From: Phycisphaerales bacterium
GTDB lineage: Bacteria > Planctomycetota > Phycisphaerae > Phycisphaerales > UBA1924
Direction of reading: 5' to 3'
Length of the DNA stretch: 61,966 bases
Assembly: GCA_019750095.1 (NCBI GenBank)
Contig: JAIEOW010000025.1
Coordinates: 1-61,966 of the forward strand
The notes under the pieces were generated by a model. It was given only the letters and a program-made list of their open reading frames with translations, did no database searches and was not told where the DNA came from. This document shows, piece by piece, positions 32,951-42,345 of this stretch; position 1 is the stretch's first letter; the number at the start of each line of letters is the position of its first letter. Made by a program: the position numbers and the translations under genes.

Positions 32951-35527
32951 ATGGCGTTGCGAAGCGGATTTCTGATGGCGGCGGCAGTGGCCCTCGCGGG
33001 CTTTACGGGTGTGGCACAAGGTCAGGTGCTTCGGGCGGTTCAAGTCGCGACGGGGCTGAGCCAGCCGGTGGGGCTGTATTACGCTCCGGGCGAGACCAAC
33101 CGTGCATTCATCGTCGAGCAGAATGGCCTGATCCGCATCCTGGACCTGACGACGAGTCCGCCCACGCTTGGTGCCACGCTGGTGAACCTCTCTTCGACGG
33201 GTCTCAATCTGACCGCGGCGAGCGGCGAGCGCGGTCTGCTTGGCATGGCGTTCGATCCGAACTTTGCCACCAACGGCCGGTTTTATGTGAACTACACGAC
33301 GCTCGGCGCTGCGTTCTCGACGCGCATCGATCGCTTCACGGTCAACGGCACGCCCTCGACGGCCACCACCACGAACACCGGTACTCGAATCACACTGCTG
33401 CAGTTTGCACAGGACTTTGCCAATCACAACGGCGGATCGCTCGCGTTCGGTCCTGACGGCATGCTGTACGTCGGGGTGGGTGACGGCGGAAACGCCAACG
33501 ACCCCAACAACCGGGCCGTCAATCTTGACACTCTGCTTGGCAAGATCCTGCGTCTGGATGTGAACGACGCGTCGGCCGCCGACGGCGACGCGTTGTATGT
33601 GCCCGACGACAACCCATTCCGTGCCGCGGGCGGCACGATTCGCCCGTACATCTGGGCGTACGGCATGCGCAATCCCTGGCGCATGACCTTTGACCGTGGC
33701 ACCGGCGATCTCTGGATCGCCGACGTCGGTCAGGACGCACGGGAAGAGGTGAACTGGCAGCCCGCGTATGTGCCCGGTCCGGGCGGAAACGCGGCGCAAG
33801 TCGCCGGTCGGCACTATGGCTGGGACTGCCGCGAGGGCTTCTTGAGTCTTGGCGGCCTCAGCGGCGGTCGCGGGTGCGATGGTGCGCTCGCGAGCGTCTA
33901 CACGGACCCGATCAAGGACTACACCCACGGCACACCCGACAACGCCTGTTCGATCACCGGTGGGCATGTCTATCGCGGCGCGGCGATCCCGGAGCTCGTG
34001 GGTGCGTATATCGTCGCCGACTACTGCGGCAACTGGGTCAAGAGCTTCCGCAACACGGCAGGCGTCGCGACCGATCTGCGCGATTGGACTCAACAACTCA
34101 ACACCGCGGGCACCGCCATCAACGGCGTCGTCGCGATCAACGAGGACGGTGCTGGCGAGCTCTACATCGTGAGCATCAACCTCGGACGCATCTTTAAGAT
34201 CGTGCCCGCTTCGCAGACACCCTGCGGCTCGGGATGCCCAACCCCGGTGAACGCGCTTGCGACCGTGTTCAATGACACCTTTGACACCAACACCGGGTGG
34301 ACTGCAACGGTCGACTTGGCGACCGACGGCGGGTGGCAGCGTGGGGTGCCTGTCGCCGCGCTCAATGGCTATGGCTTCAATCCGCCGTTTGCCTCCGGCG
34401 GCAGCGGGAGCGCGTTTGTCACGGACAACACCGATCCCGCCGCGGGCGCGAGCACCTCGGACGTCGATGGCGGCTCGGTGATCCTCACCTCTCCGGCGAT
34501 CAACGGCTCGCGCGGACAGCTCACGATCTGCTTTGACTATTACCTGGCCATGACCGAACTTGGGGGCGTGAGCCCCGACGGGCTGTTCGTGGATGTCTCG
34601 GCCAATGGTCTCGCGGGACCGTTCACCCGAGTTCTGGCCATCACCACGCCTCAGGCTGGCTGCGCGTGGACGACCGTCACGATCACAACCTCGCAACTCG
34701 CCTCGGCGGGTGTGACCAATCCGACGGACCTTCGGATCCGATTCACGGCAAGCGATAACTCAAGCCCGAATCAGACCGTCGTCGAGGCCGGCATCGACAA
34801 CGTGCGGGTGCAGACGGGCAACCCGCTGCCCGACTGCAACGGCAATGCCGTCGCCGATGCAACCGATATCGCGCTCGGTACCAGTCTGGACTGCAACAAC
34901 AACGCAGTGCCCGATGAGTGCGACATCTCCGCCTCGGTCACCGCCGCGATCCTCGCGGGCAATGACAACTTGCGGCTGGACCTCGACGGCGGCCCGGTGG
35001 GCGTGCGGACCGCGGGCGCGACCCTGTACAACAACACGTGCTTCGGCTGCCACGGGGCCAACGGCGCCGGCGGTGTGCCAGGGCCGAACATCCGCAACAA
35101 GGATCGCTACTTCATCCGCGAACGCATCGTGTTCAATCGCCCTGCGCTGCACCCGGGTGGTGGGTTCACCGCCTTTACCCCGCAGAACTTTGCCGACATC
35201 GAGGCCTTCCTCGCCGACGGGGGGAGCAAGGGTCGGCCTGACGGCGTGATCGACTCCTGCCAGACGACGCTCGCCGACTGCGACACCGATACGGTGAGCG
35301 ATGGTCGCGAGCTGCAGCTTGGAACGCAGGTTGACGCCGATTACGATGGCGTCCCGGACACCTGCGAGTGCCCGTGTGATCTGGGTGCGCCAGGGTTGTC
35401 CACCAACGACATCTTCGACTTCCTCAACCTGTGGTTTGCGAGCGATCCTGCTGCCGACTTTGACGGCGGCGGAATCTCCACAAACGACATCTTCGCCTTC
35501 CTGAACTGCTGGTTTGCCGGCTGCTGA
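32951..35527 (+). CDS. Secreted PQQ-type sugar dehydrogenase fused to a jelly-roll domain, a c-type heme domain and a GC-type dockerin
   Basis: An 858-residue protein with CAGGAGG before the ATG at 32951 and a signal peptide (residues 1-24). Residues ~25-415 form a glucose/sorbosone-dehydrogenase beta-propeller: ERGLLGMAFDPNF, NHNGGSLAFGPDG, YGMRNPWRM and IADVGQDAREEVNW. A jelly-roll domain follows (~430-615), then a DCNGNAVADATDI spacer repeat. A CFGCH heme-c motif is at 697-701 in a small cytochrome-like domain. The C-terminus (about 805-858) has two dockerin repeats (NDIFDFLNLWFASD and NDIFAFLNCWFAGC). The layout suggests a surface-held dehydrogenase that passes electrons to its own heme. 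Confidence 0.85.
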   Translation: MALRSGFLMAAAVALAGFTGVAQGQVLRAVQVATGLSQPVGLYYAPGETNRAFIVEQNGLIRILDLTTSPPTLGATLVNLSSTGLNLTAASGERGLLGMAFDPNFATNGRFYVNYTTLGAAFSTRIDRFTVNGTPSTATTTNTGTRITLLQFAQDFANHNGGSLAFGPDGMLYVGVGDGGNANDPNNRAVNLDTLLGKILRLDVNDASAADGDALYVPDDNPFRAAGGTIRPYIWAYGMRNPWRMTFDRGTGDLWIADVGQDAREEVNWQPAYVPGPGGNAAQVAGRHYGWDCREGFLSLGGLSGGRGCDGALASVYTDPIKDYTHGTPDNACSITGGHVYRGAAIPELVGAYIVADYCGNWVKSFRNTAGVATDLRDWTQQLNTAGTAINGVVAINEDGAGELYIVSINLGRIFKIVPASQTPCGSGCPTPVNALATVFNDTFDTNTGWTATVDLATDGGWQRGVPVAALNGYGFNPPFASGGSGSAFVTDNTDPAAGASTSDVDGGSVILTSPAINGSRGQLTICFDYYLAMTELGGVSPDGLFVDVSANGLAGPFTRVLAITTPQAGCAWTTVTITTSQLASAGVTNPTDLRIRFTASDNSSPNQTVVEAGIDNVRVQTGNPLPDCNGNAVADATDIALGTSLDCNNNAVPDECDISASVTAAILAGNDNLRLDLDGGPVGVRTAGATLYNNTCFGCHGANGAGGVPGPNIRNKDRYFIRERIVFNRPALHPGGGFTAFTPQNFADIEAFLADGGSKGRPDGVIDSCQTTLADCDTDTVSDGRELQLGTQVDADYDGVPDTCECPCDLGAPGLSTNDIFDFLNLWFASDPAADFDGGGISTNDIFAFLNCWFAGC

Positions 35528-35549
35528 AAACCGGTTTGAACGAGTACTT

Positions 35550-35584
35550 GCGGCCGCTCTCAGATCGCTGAGCGCGGCCGCTTT
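35550..35584 (+). terminator. Terminator after the sugar dehydrogenase gene
   Basis: GCGGCCGC-T-CTCAG-ATCG-CTGAG-C-GCGGCCGC pairs 8+5 bp around one mismatch, followed by TTT. It lies 22 nt after the stop and immediately before the promoter of the tricorn-type gene. Confidence 0.7.
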
Positions 35585-35587
35585 GGT

Positions 35588-35593
35588 TACACT
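35588..35593 (+). promoter_or_regulatory. Possible -10 box (TACACT) for a leaderless protease mRNA
   Basis: TACACT lies 6 nt before the ATG at 35600 with no Shine-Dalgarno sequence. It directly follows the terminator hairpin of the upstream gene. Confidence 0.45.
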
Positions 35594-35599
35594 CCGGGC

Positions 35600-38500
35600 A
35601 TGTTGAGCCGAACGAGTGTGCTTCAAGTCGTGAGCGCTGCGGCGCTCGTGGGAATCTCGGTCTCGATGGTCTCTGCCCAATGGGCTGGCGGCGCGGGCAA
35701 CGCGCGAAAGCCCGGCTCGACCGCGGCCACCGACGCGCCGACGCCGCCCACGGGGGCTGTGCCTCAGGCCCCGCAGGCCGAGATCGCGCCCAAGGGGTAC
35801 TACCGCCAGCCCGCGATCTGGGGCGAGACGATCGTGTTTGTCGCCGAGGGCGATCTGTGGGAAGTGGCCAAGTCCGGCGGCGTCGCCACGCGGCTCACGA
35901 GCCATCCGGGCGATGAGCTGCGGCCGAACATCTCACCCGATGGCAAGTGGATCGCCTTCACCGGTCAGTACGAGGGACCGACCGAGGTCTATGTGATGCC
36001 GCAGCACGGCGGGCTTCCCGTCCGGCTCACCTTCGACGCTTCGCGCGCGTCGGTCGTGGGGTGGACGCCCGATGGGCGCGTCATGGCCACCACGGACAAG
36101 TACTCAACGCTGCCCAACCAGCAACTGCTTCTGATCAATCCCTCAACGCGGGCGCGTGAGCTGGTGGAACTTGCTCAGGTTTCTGACGGCGCGTTCGATC
36201 CCTCGGCCAAGTCCCTTGCCGACGCCCGGCTGATGTTCGTTCGCATTCCCTTCAACGGGAGCTTTACCAAGCGCTACAAGGGCGGGACGATCCAGCAGGT
36301 GTGGACCTTCAAGAAGGGCGACGCTGAGGCCGTGAATCTCACCGGCGACTTCACGGGCACCAGCAAGCGGCCCATGTGGGGCGGGTCCGCCGACGGCGGC
36401 GGAGCCGGTGCGGGCCGCGTGTTCTTTCTGACCGATCGCGACGGGACCATGAACATCTGGTCAATGGCGACCGACGGCAAGGACCTGAAGCAGCACACCA
36501 AACACGCCGGCTTTGATGTGATGGATGCGGGCATCGATCGTCAGTCCGGGTCGATCATCGCGTATCAGCATCAGGCCGACATCTGGACGTTGGATGTGGC
36601 TACCGGCCAGTCGTCGGCGGTGAACATCACGCTGAACACCGATCTGGATCAGATGCGCGAGCGATGGGTGGAAAAGCCGATGGACTGGATGACGGCGGCC
36701 CACATCTCGCCCACGGGTGATCATGTCGTGCTGACGGCACGCGGGCGGGTGTTCGTTGTGCCGACGCGACAGGGGCGCGTGGTGGATGTCGCTCGCGACG
36801 ACGGCGTGCGATATCGCAACGCGCGATTCTGGCCGAGTGATGATGAGAACGTACCCGCCCGCGTGGTCGCGCTCTCTGATCGGACGGGTGAGGTTGAAGT
36901 CTGGTCGCATCCGGCCAATGGCGTGGGTGACGGCAAGCAACTGACCAGCGGCGCAAGGGTGCTGCGATGGGAAGCCGTGCCATCACCCGACGGCCGATAC
37001 ATCGCACACTGGAACAAAGATCAGGAGCTGTATGTCTTCGACAGCAAAGCCGAGAAAGACACCAGGATCGACACCTCGCAGATCGACGATTTCTCCGAAG
37101 TGGCGTGGAGCCCGGACTCGGGTTGGCTCGCGTATGTCACGCAGGCCGACAACATGTTCAAGGTAATCCGCATCTGGTCCGCCGAGAGCGGCATGTGGAC
37201 CCAGGTCACCACCGATCGATACGACTCGTACTCCCCGGCATGGAGCGTTGACGGCAAGTGGTTGTACTTCCTGAGCGATCGCACCCTGCGGACGATGGTG
37301 TCGAGCCCATGGGGTTCAAACCAGCCCGATCCGTTCTTGAACGACACGACGAAGATCTATGCGATCGCACTCAAGAGCGGGCAGCGATGGCCGTTTCAGC
37401 CGAGTGATGAGGTGCAGATCGCCAAGGAGCGGGCCGAGAAGCAGAAAGAGAAGGACAAGAAGCAGGAACCGGAGGCAAGCGGCGAGAAAAAGCCCGACGC
37501 GAGCGCCGCCGAGACCAAGCCAGAGACCGCGAAGGACAAATCCTCGAAGAAGGTCACCGTTGAGGTCGAGCTGGAAGGGATCGCCGCACGCCTTTACGAG
37601 GTGCCGGTGAAGGCCGGAAACTACTCAAACCTGAGCGTGCTCGAAAAGGGCCTTCTGTGGGTATCGACCCCGGCGAGCTTTGATCGCAAGAACGATCTGC
37701 AGGGCATCGAGATCAAGAACGACGGGGCCGAGGTGAAGACGGTGCTCGCCGACATCGCCTTTTACGAGCCCTCGCAGGACGGCAAGAAACTGCTGGTTCG
37801 CAAGGGTGACACGCTGTATGTCATCGATGCTGGCACCGGCCCAGCGTCGGAGTTTGACAAGAAAGCGGTCAACCTCGGCGGTTGGTCGCTCTCGTTCATC
37901 CCGCGCCACCAGTGGCGAGCGATGTTCATCGAGTCCTGGCGACTGATGCGCGACTACTTCTACGACCCGAACATGCACGGCGTCGACTGGCGCGGCATGC
38001 TCGACAAGTACCTCCCGCTGGTTGATCGCGTGACGACGCGCGCCGAACTGAACGACATCATCAGCCAGATGGTCGGTGAACTCTCCGCGCTGCACCACTT
38101 TGTCCGCGGCGGCGACCTGCGATCGGGTGTGGACAGCGTCCAGGTCGCCGCGTTGGGCGGCGTGCTCGTGCGTGATGATGTGGCGGGCGGCTGGCGCGTG
38201 ACCAAAATCTATGAGTGCGAACCCGACGACCCCGCACGCGTGAGCCCGCTGGCCAGGCCGAGCGTCGGGATCCAGGTCGGCGACGTGATCGAACTGCTCG
38301 ACGGCATTCCGACGCTGAGCGTGCCGGACTATGCGGTGCTGCTGCGCCAGAAAGCGGGTCGGCAGGTGCTGCTGCGCGTCAAGCCGGCCAATGCCGCGGG
38401 TGGCTTTGATGCATCGCGCGACGCGATCATCGTGCCCATCAGCCAGGAATCCGAGAACGATTTGCGGTACACCGACTGGCAGTACTCACGCCGAAAGATG

Positions 38501-39136
38501 GTCGAAGAGTGGGGGGGCGCCAAGATCGGCTATGTCCACCTGCGCGCCATGGGCGGCGAAGACTTCACGAGTTGGGTCAAGAGCTTCTATCCGATCTTCA
38601 ACCGCGAGGGGCTCATCATCGACGTTCGCCACAACCGCGGTGGCAACATCGATTCATGGATCCTCTCCAAGCTTATGCGCAAGGCCTGGTTCTTCTGGTC
38701 GCCGCGCATCGGCAATCCGCCGACATGGAACATGCAGTACGCCTTCCGCGGCCACATGGTCTGCCTCTGCAACGAGCGCACTGCCAGCGACGGTGAGGCC
38801 TTTGCCGACGGTTTCAAACGACTCGGGCTGGGCAAGGTCATCGGCACACGCACCTGGGGCGGAGAGATCTGGCTCTCGTCGTCCAACATCCTCGTCGATC
38901 GCGGTCTCGCCTCGGCGGGCGAGACCGGTGTCTATGGACCGGATGGCGACTGGCTCATCGAGGGCCACGGCGTTGATCCCGACATCGTCGTCGACAACCC
39001 GCCGCACGCGACGTTCAAGGGCGAGGATGCGCAGTTGAAGGCAGCAGTGGAACACCTGAAGAAGCAGATTGCTGACAAGCCCATTGCGCCGGTGCGTGCG
39101 CCGGCCAAACCGGACAAGAGCTTTACTCCGAAGTAG
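35600..39136 (+). CDS. Tricorn-type S41 protease with signal peptide
   Basis: A 1178-residue protein with a signal peptide ending at SMVSAQ. The N-terminal two thirds is WD40/TolB-like propeller repeats (for example GDELRPNISPDGKWIAFTGQ and FLTDRDGTMNIWSM), interrupted near residues 610-650 by a Lys/Glu-rich linker. Then come a tricorn core domain, a PDZ-like domain around 840-930 and the S41 protease domain with the nucleophile Ser1063 in ERTASDGEAF. Tricorn homologues degrade peptides; this one is exported, so it probably works in the periplasm or at the surface. Confidence 0.9.
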   Translation: MLSRTSVLQVVSAAALVGISVSMVSAQWAGGAGNARKPGSTAATDAPTPPTGAVPQAPQAEIAPKGYYRQPAIWGETIVFVAEGDLWEVAKSGGVATRLTSHPGDELRPNISPDGKWIAFTGQYEGPTEVYVMPQHGGLPVRLTFDASRASVVGWTPDGRVMATTDKYSTLPNQQLLLINPSTRARELVELAQVSDGAFDPSAKSLADARLMFVRIPFNGSFTKRYKGGTIQQVWTFKKGDAEAVNLTGDFTGTSKRPMWGGSADGGGAGAGRVFFLTDRDGTMNIWSMATDGKDLKQHTKHAGFDVMDAGIDRQSGSIIAYQHQADIWTLDVATGQSSAVNITLNTDLDQMRERWVEKPMDWMTAAHISPTGDHVVLTARGRVFVVPTRQGRVVDVARDDGVRYRNARFWPSDDENVPARVVALSDRTGEVEVWSHPANGVGDGKQLTSGARVLRWEAVPSPDGRYIAHWNKDQELYVFDSKAEKDTRIDTSQIDDFSEVAWSPDSGWLAYVTQADNMFKVIRIWSAESGMWTQVTTDRYDSYSPAWSVDGKWLYFLSDRTLRTMVSSPWGSNQPDPFLNDTTKIYAIALKSGQRWPFQPSDEVQIAKERAEKQKEKDKKQEPEASGEKKPDASAAETKPETAKDKSSKKVTVEVELEGIAARLYEVPVKAGNYSNLSVLEKGLLWVSTPASFDRKNDLQGIEIKNDGAEVKTVLADIAFYEPSQDGKKLLVRKGDTLYVIDAGTGPASEFDKKAVNLGGWSLSFIPRHQWRAMFIESWRLMRDYFYDPNMHGVDWRGMLDKYLPLVDRVTTRAELNDIISQMVGELSALHHFVRGGDLRSGVDSVQVAALGGVLVRDDVAGGWRVTKIYECEPDDPARVSPLARPSVGIQVGDVIELLDGIPTLSVPDYAVLLRQKAGRQVLLRVKPANAAGGFDASRDAIIVPISQESENDLRYTDWQYSRRKMVEEWGGAKIGYVHLRAMGGEDFTSWVKSFYPIFNREGLIIDVRHNRGGNIDSWILSKLMRKAWFFWSPRIGNPPTWNMQYAFRGHMVCLCNERTASDGEAFADGFKRLGLGKVIGTRTWGGEIWLSSSNILVDRGLASAGETGVYGPDGDWLIEGHGVDPDIVVDNPPHATFKGEDAQLKAAVEHLKKQIADKPIAPVRAPAKPDKSFTPK

Positions 39137-39145
39137 TGTGTGCAG

Positions 39146-40444
39146 TCAGACGCGGCGAATGGCCACCAGCGTTCGATCATCGGTGGCTGGCTGTCGAGCC
39201 GTGAACGTGTCGACCTGGGCGCACACGTGTTGGATGAAATCGTGTGCGCTCAAGTTGGAGCAGGAGCAAAGCGTCTGGTCGAGCCGATCGGTACCAAACA
39301 GCTCGCGCGATCGGAACGCGGCGGTTGGTGCGACGGCCTCGGTGATCCCGTCGGTGTAGAGCAGAACAATGTCGCTCGGTTCTAATGGGGTGTTGGCAGA
39401 GACATACGTTTGTTGGGGATCGATGCCCAGGGGCAGTCCGCCGACGGAGTCAAGACCGTGGACGGTCTGGGATGCAGCGTGAACAAGTCGCGGCGGATTG
39501 TGTCCGGCAGAAGTGTGGCTCAGGCGACCCGTTGCGTGGTCGAGCACGGCATAAAAAGCGGTGACAAAGGACCCGTCGTGGCAGATGCCGCGGGTGAGTT
39601 CACCGTTGATCCAGGTCATGAACGCGGTTGGGTTGCCGTGCAGATCCGGCCGGGCGTGGGCGAGGGCGCGAACCATGGCCATGAGCACGGCGGCGGGGGT
39701 GCCATGGCCGGAGACATCCGCGACGATCAGCGCGCTGCGACGATCGTCGATTCGAAAGACATCATAATAGTCGCCGCCGGCTCGAGCACTGGTCTGGTAA
39801 TAGGCCGCAAGGTCGTAGCCAGGGATATCGGGAAGCCGCGCTGGCAGGAGCGAGCGCTGAATGTCAGCGACGACCTTGATCTCGGCATCGAGTGCATCGT
39901 GGGCGCGGGTGAGCTGATTGCGCAGGACGAGATTTCGGGTGCTTCGCCCGAACAAGCTGTTCTGCCAGTGCATGGATGGGATCAGGTCTCCATCGAATGG
40001 AGCCCCTTTGGCAAAGAGCAGGATCGAGACGTTGAGTGCCTGCCCGCTCTCATATTGCGGAAAAGAGACGAGTCGTTCGTACCCTTGCAGGTGGAACCAA
40101 CCCGGATCGTCTCGGTCCAACTGTTGATCAAGGTTATCGATGATCACGGGTCGCTCGGCGTACGCGATGTCACCCAGGATGCCCCCGCTGACACGGGGAA
40201 TCAGGTGCCGCTGCGTCCACGGGTTGGGCGGATCGACCACTCGAGACGAGCGTGTGATGAGATACCAGGGCGGTTCAACATCGCGGCGTGAAAGGGCCAC
40301 GTAATCGTGAGAGGGAACGAGTTCGCCGATGCCCTGCCAATACCTCGCCACCAGTTCCTCCGGGTCGGTCATGCCGGAAATTGCCCGCATGGTCCGATCG
40401 ACGATTTCCAGGTCGCGTCTCCAGTCTCGATCTTCTGTCGCCAT
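39146..40444 (-). CDS. SpoIIE-type PP2C serine/threonine phosphatase with an N-terminal GAF-like sensor
   Basis: A 432-residue protein. Residues ~10-185 look like a GAF sensor domain (WYLITRSSRVVD and DIAYAERPVIIDNL). A coiled-coil linker, DALDAEIKVVADIQRSLLP, leads to the phosphatase domain with GGDYYDVF and ADVSGHGTPAAVLMA (metal-binding Asp), SAGHNPP, and LYTDGITEA. Such proteins regulate anti-sigma antagonists or respond to signals. The start at 40444 is set by a TACAGT box 7 nt upstream; an ATG at 40450 is only 1 nt from that box. Confidence 0.88.
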   Translation of the reverse strand: MATEDRDWRRDLEIVDRTMRAISGMTDPEELVARYWQGIGELVPSHDYVALSRRDVEPPWYLITRSSRVVDPPNPWTQRHLIPRVSGGILGDIAYAERPVIIDNLDQQLDRDDPGWFHLQGYERLVSFPQYESGQALNVSILLFAKGAPFDGDLIPSMHWQNSLFGRSTRNLVLRNQLTRAHDALDAEIKVVADIQRSLLPARLPDIPGYDLAAYYQTSARAGGDYYDVFRIDDRRSALIVADVSGHGTPAAVLMAMVRALAHARPDLHGNPTAFMTWINGELTRGICHDGSFVTAFYAVLDHATGRLSHTSAGHNPPRLVHAASQTVHGLDSVGGLPLGIDPQQTYVSANTPLEPSDIVLLYTDGITEAVAPTAAFRSRELFGTDRLDQTLCSCSNLSAHDFIQHVCAQVDTFTARQPATDDRTLVAIRRV

Positions 40445-40451
40445 GATCATG

Positions 40452-40477
40452 ACTGTACCCCTGCAGCCCACTATTCT
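40452..40477. promoter_or_regulatory. Back-to-back -10 boxes between the phosphatase gene and lysK
   Basis: TACAGT on the minus strand (40452-40457) lies 7 nt before the phosphatase ATG, and TATTCT on the plus strand (40472-40477) lies 8 nt before the lysK ATG. The intergenic region is only 41 bp, so both divergent genes are probably transcribed as leaderless mRNAs with overlapping promoters. Confidence 0.5.
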
Positions 40478-40485
40478 TGCTGACT

Positions 40486-42345
40486 ATGCACTGGACCGAC
40501 GAAGTTCTGCAACAGCTCACGAGCTTTCCCATGCCCCCCGTCGGGTTCTTCGGCGGCGGTGGCACGCACGTTATCAATGACTCCAAAACCCCAAGCGGCC
40601 GAGCCCACGTCGGCTCGCTCCGAGGCGTGCTCATCCACGACGCCATGTTCCGCGTGCTCAAGGGCAAAGGCATCAGCGTCAAGTATCGTTTCGGCTGCGA
40701 TGACTATGACCCGGTCGATGAGCTGCCCTTCGGCATGAAGGAGCACTTTCAGCAGTACCTGGGCCAGCCCCTCTGCAACACGCCCGCGCCGCCCGGATCG
40801 ACGGCGACGGACATGGCCGACCACTTCATCAAGGACTTCTGGTCGGTCTTCAGCGATCTCGGCGTGGACGGGGAGGGGGGGTGCGAGTTCTATCGCATGC
40901 GCGATGTGTATCGCTCCGGAACGTTCAACGAGGCGATCGATCGGATTCTGTCCCACGCGCCGATCGTGCGCGAGATCTACAAGAAGGTCAGCAACAGCGA
41001 TCGCCCCGCCGGTTGGCTGCCGTTTCAGACCATCTGCGAAAAGTGCGGGCGCGTCGGCACCACCGAATGCACCAACTACGACGGCAAGACCGTGGAGTAT
41101 GTCTGTCGACCCGACCTCGTCACCTGGGCCAAGGGATGCGGGCACCGCGGCAAGATGTCGCCCTTTGACGGCAAGGGCAAGCTGCCATGGAAGCTGGAGT
41201 GGGTCGCCAAGTGGGCGACGTTCCCCGTCACCATCGAGGGCGCTGGCGAAGACCACAACACCAAGGGCGGCTCGCGCGATGTCGCCGCGCACTGCTTGAA
41301 GGCGATCTATCCGGGGCGCGAGGCCCCGCAGAACATCCCCTACGGCTTCATCCTCATCGGCGGGAAGAAGATGTCTTCCAGCAAGGGCCTGGGCGTCAGC
41401 GCGCGCGAGATGGCCGACTTTTTGCCGCCCGAGATCCTGCGGTATCTGATGATCCGCACCAAGCCCAAGAGCCAGGCGAGCTTTGAGCCGACGGAGGAGG
41501 CGCTCGTCAAGCTCTTCAACGAGTTTGATCGCGGGCATGCCAAGACCTTCAGCGATCCGAAGTATCCGGAGTTTGAGAAGACCAACTACTTCCTGAGCGA
41601 GGCCCACGCCGAGGGCGCGTTCTTTGACTGCGAGTTCCAGCTTGTGCTCGCGCTCGTGCAGATGCCGCACCTGGATATCCAGCGTGAGTTCGAACGCATC
41701 AAGGGTTCGCCGCTCTCGCCCATCGAGAAGCAGCACCTGGCCAAGCGCGTCCACGCGGCGAAGCACTTCATCGAGAATCTCGCCAGCCCCGAAGAGCGCC
41801 TCACGCTGCAGAAGACCCCGCCCGCGGCGGCGGCGGAGCTCAGCGCCGTCCAGCGCGGCTTCCTGCGCTCGCTCGCCGAAGGGCTGAAGTCGTGCGCGTG
41901 GAACGCAGACGCACTGCAGGCGTGCGTCTTTGACACCGCCCGCACGACGCCGATCGATCAACCGAGCGCGTTCCTGGCGTTCTATCGCGTGCTGCTGAAC
42001 AACACCAAGGGCCCGAAGGCGGGCAACTTCCTGGCGTTCTTGAAGCGCGATGAGCTTGTGTCGCTCTTTGAAGCCGTGCCGTGGTCGGCGGGCGACGATG
42101 AAGCGATGCTCCGCGCCACGTGCGTGAGCATCGAGGATGTCCGCAAGTTTGCCCAGGACGGCAAGGTCAAGGCCATGCACGCCACCAGCAGCGTGAAGCT
42201 CTTCGGCGGGACGGCGTTCATCGAGTCTCGGATCATGACCGAGGACGACAAGCAGCACGTCCGCCGCGTGCTGGTCCAGCCGGGTGAGGACCCGACCGTC
42301 GCGCTCAAGAATGTGCGTGGGGTGCTTCCGGTGCAGGTGGCGTAG
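40486..42345 (+). CDS. lysK: Class I lysyl-tRNA synthetase
   Basis: A 619-residue class I LysRS, the archaeal-type enzyme that charges tRNA-Lys. The HIGH-equivalent GRAHVGSLRG is at about 38-47, with KTPSGR before it. The KMSKS-equivalent KKMSSSKG is at about 294-301, followed by EILRYLMIRTKPK. A zinc-like Cys cluster (CEKCGRVGTTEC) is also seen. Most bacteria use class II LysRS; class I is found in spirochetes, some alphaproteobacteria and other scattered lineages. The last 41 nt overlap the 3' end of the convergent gene. Confidence 0.92.
   Translation: MHWTDEVLQQLTSFPMPPVGFFGGGGTHVINDSKTPSGRAHVGSLRGVLIHDAMFRVLKGKGISVKYRFGCDDYDPVDELPFGMKEHFQQYLGQPLCNTPAPPGSTATDMADHFIKDFWSVFSDLGVDGEGGCEFYRMRDVYRSGTFNEAIDRILSHAPIVREIYKKVSNSDRPAGWLPFQTICEKCGRVGTTECTNYDGKTVEYVCRPDLVTWAKGCGHRGKMSPFDGKGKLPWKLEWVAKWATFPVTIEGAGEDHNTKGGSRDVAAHCLKAIYPGREAPQNIPYGFILIGGKKMSSSKGLGVSAREMADFLPPEILRYLMIRTKPKSQASFEPTEEALVKLFNEFDRGHAKTFSDPKYPEFEKTNYFLSEAHAEGAFFDCEFQLVLALVQMPHLDIQREFERIKGSPLSPIEKQHLAKRVHAAKHFIENLASPEERLTLQKTPPAAAAELSAVQRGFLRSLAEGLKSCAWNADALQACVFDTARTTPIDQPSAFLAFYRVLLNNTKGPKAGNFLAFLKRDELVSLFEAVPWSAGDDEAMLRATCVSIEDVRKFAQDGKVKAMHATSSVKLFGGTAFIESRIMTEDDKQHVRRVLVQPGEDPTVALKNVRGVLPVQVA

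Noticed and set aside
32657-34696. Minus-strand open frame of 679 codons
   Set aside because: Antisense to the sugar-dehydrogenase fusion gene, Arg/Ala/Gly-rich with no recognisable motif; a frame shadow.
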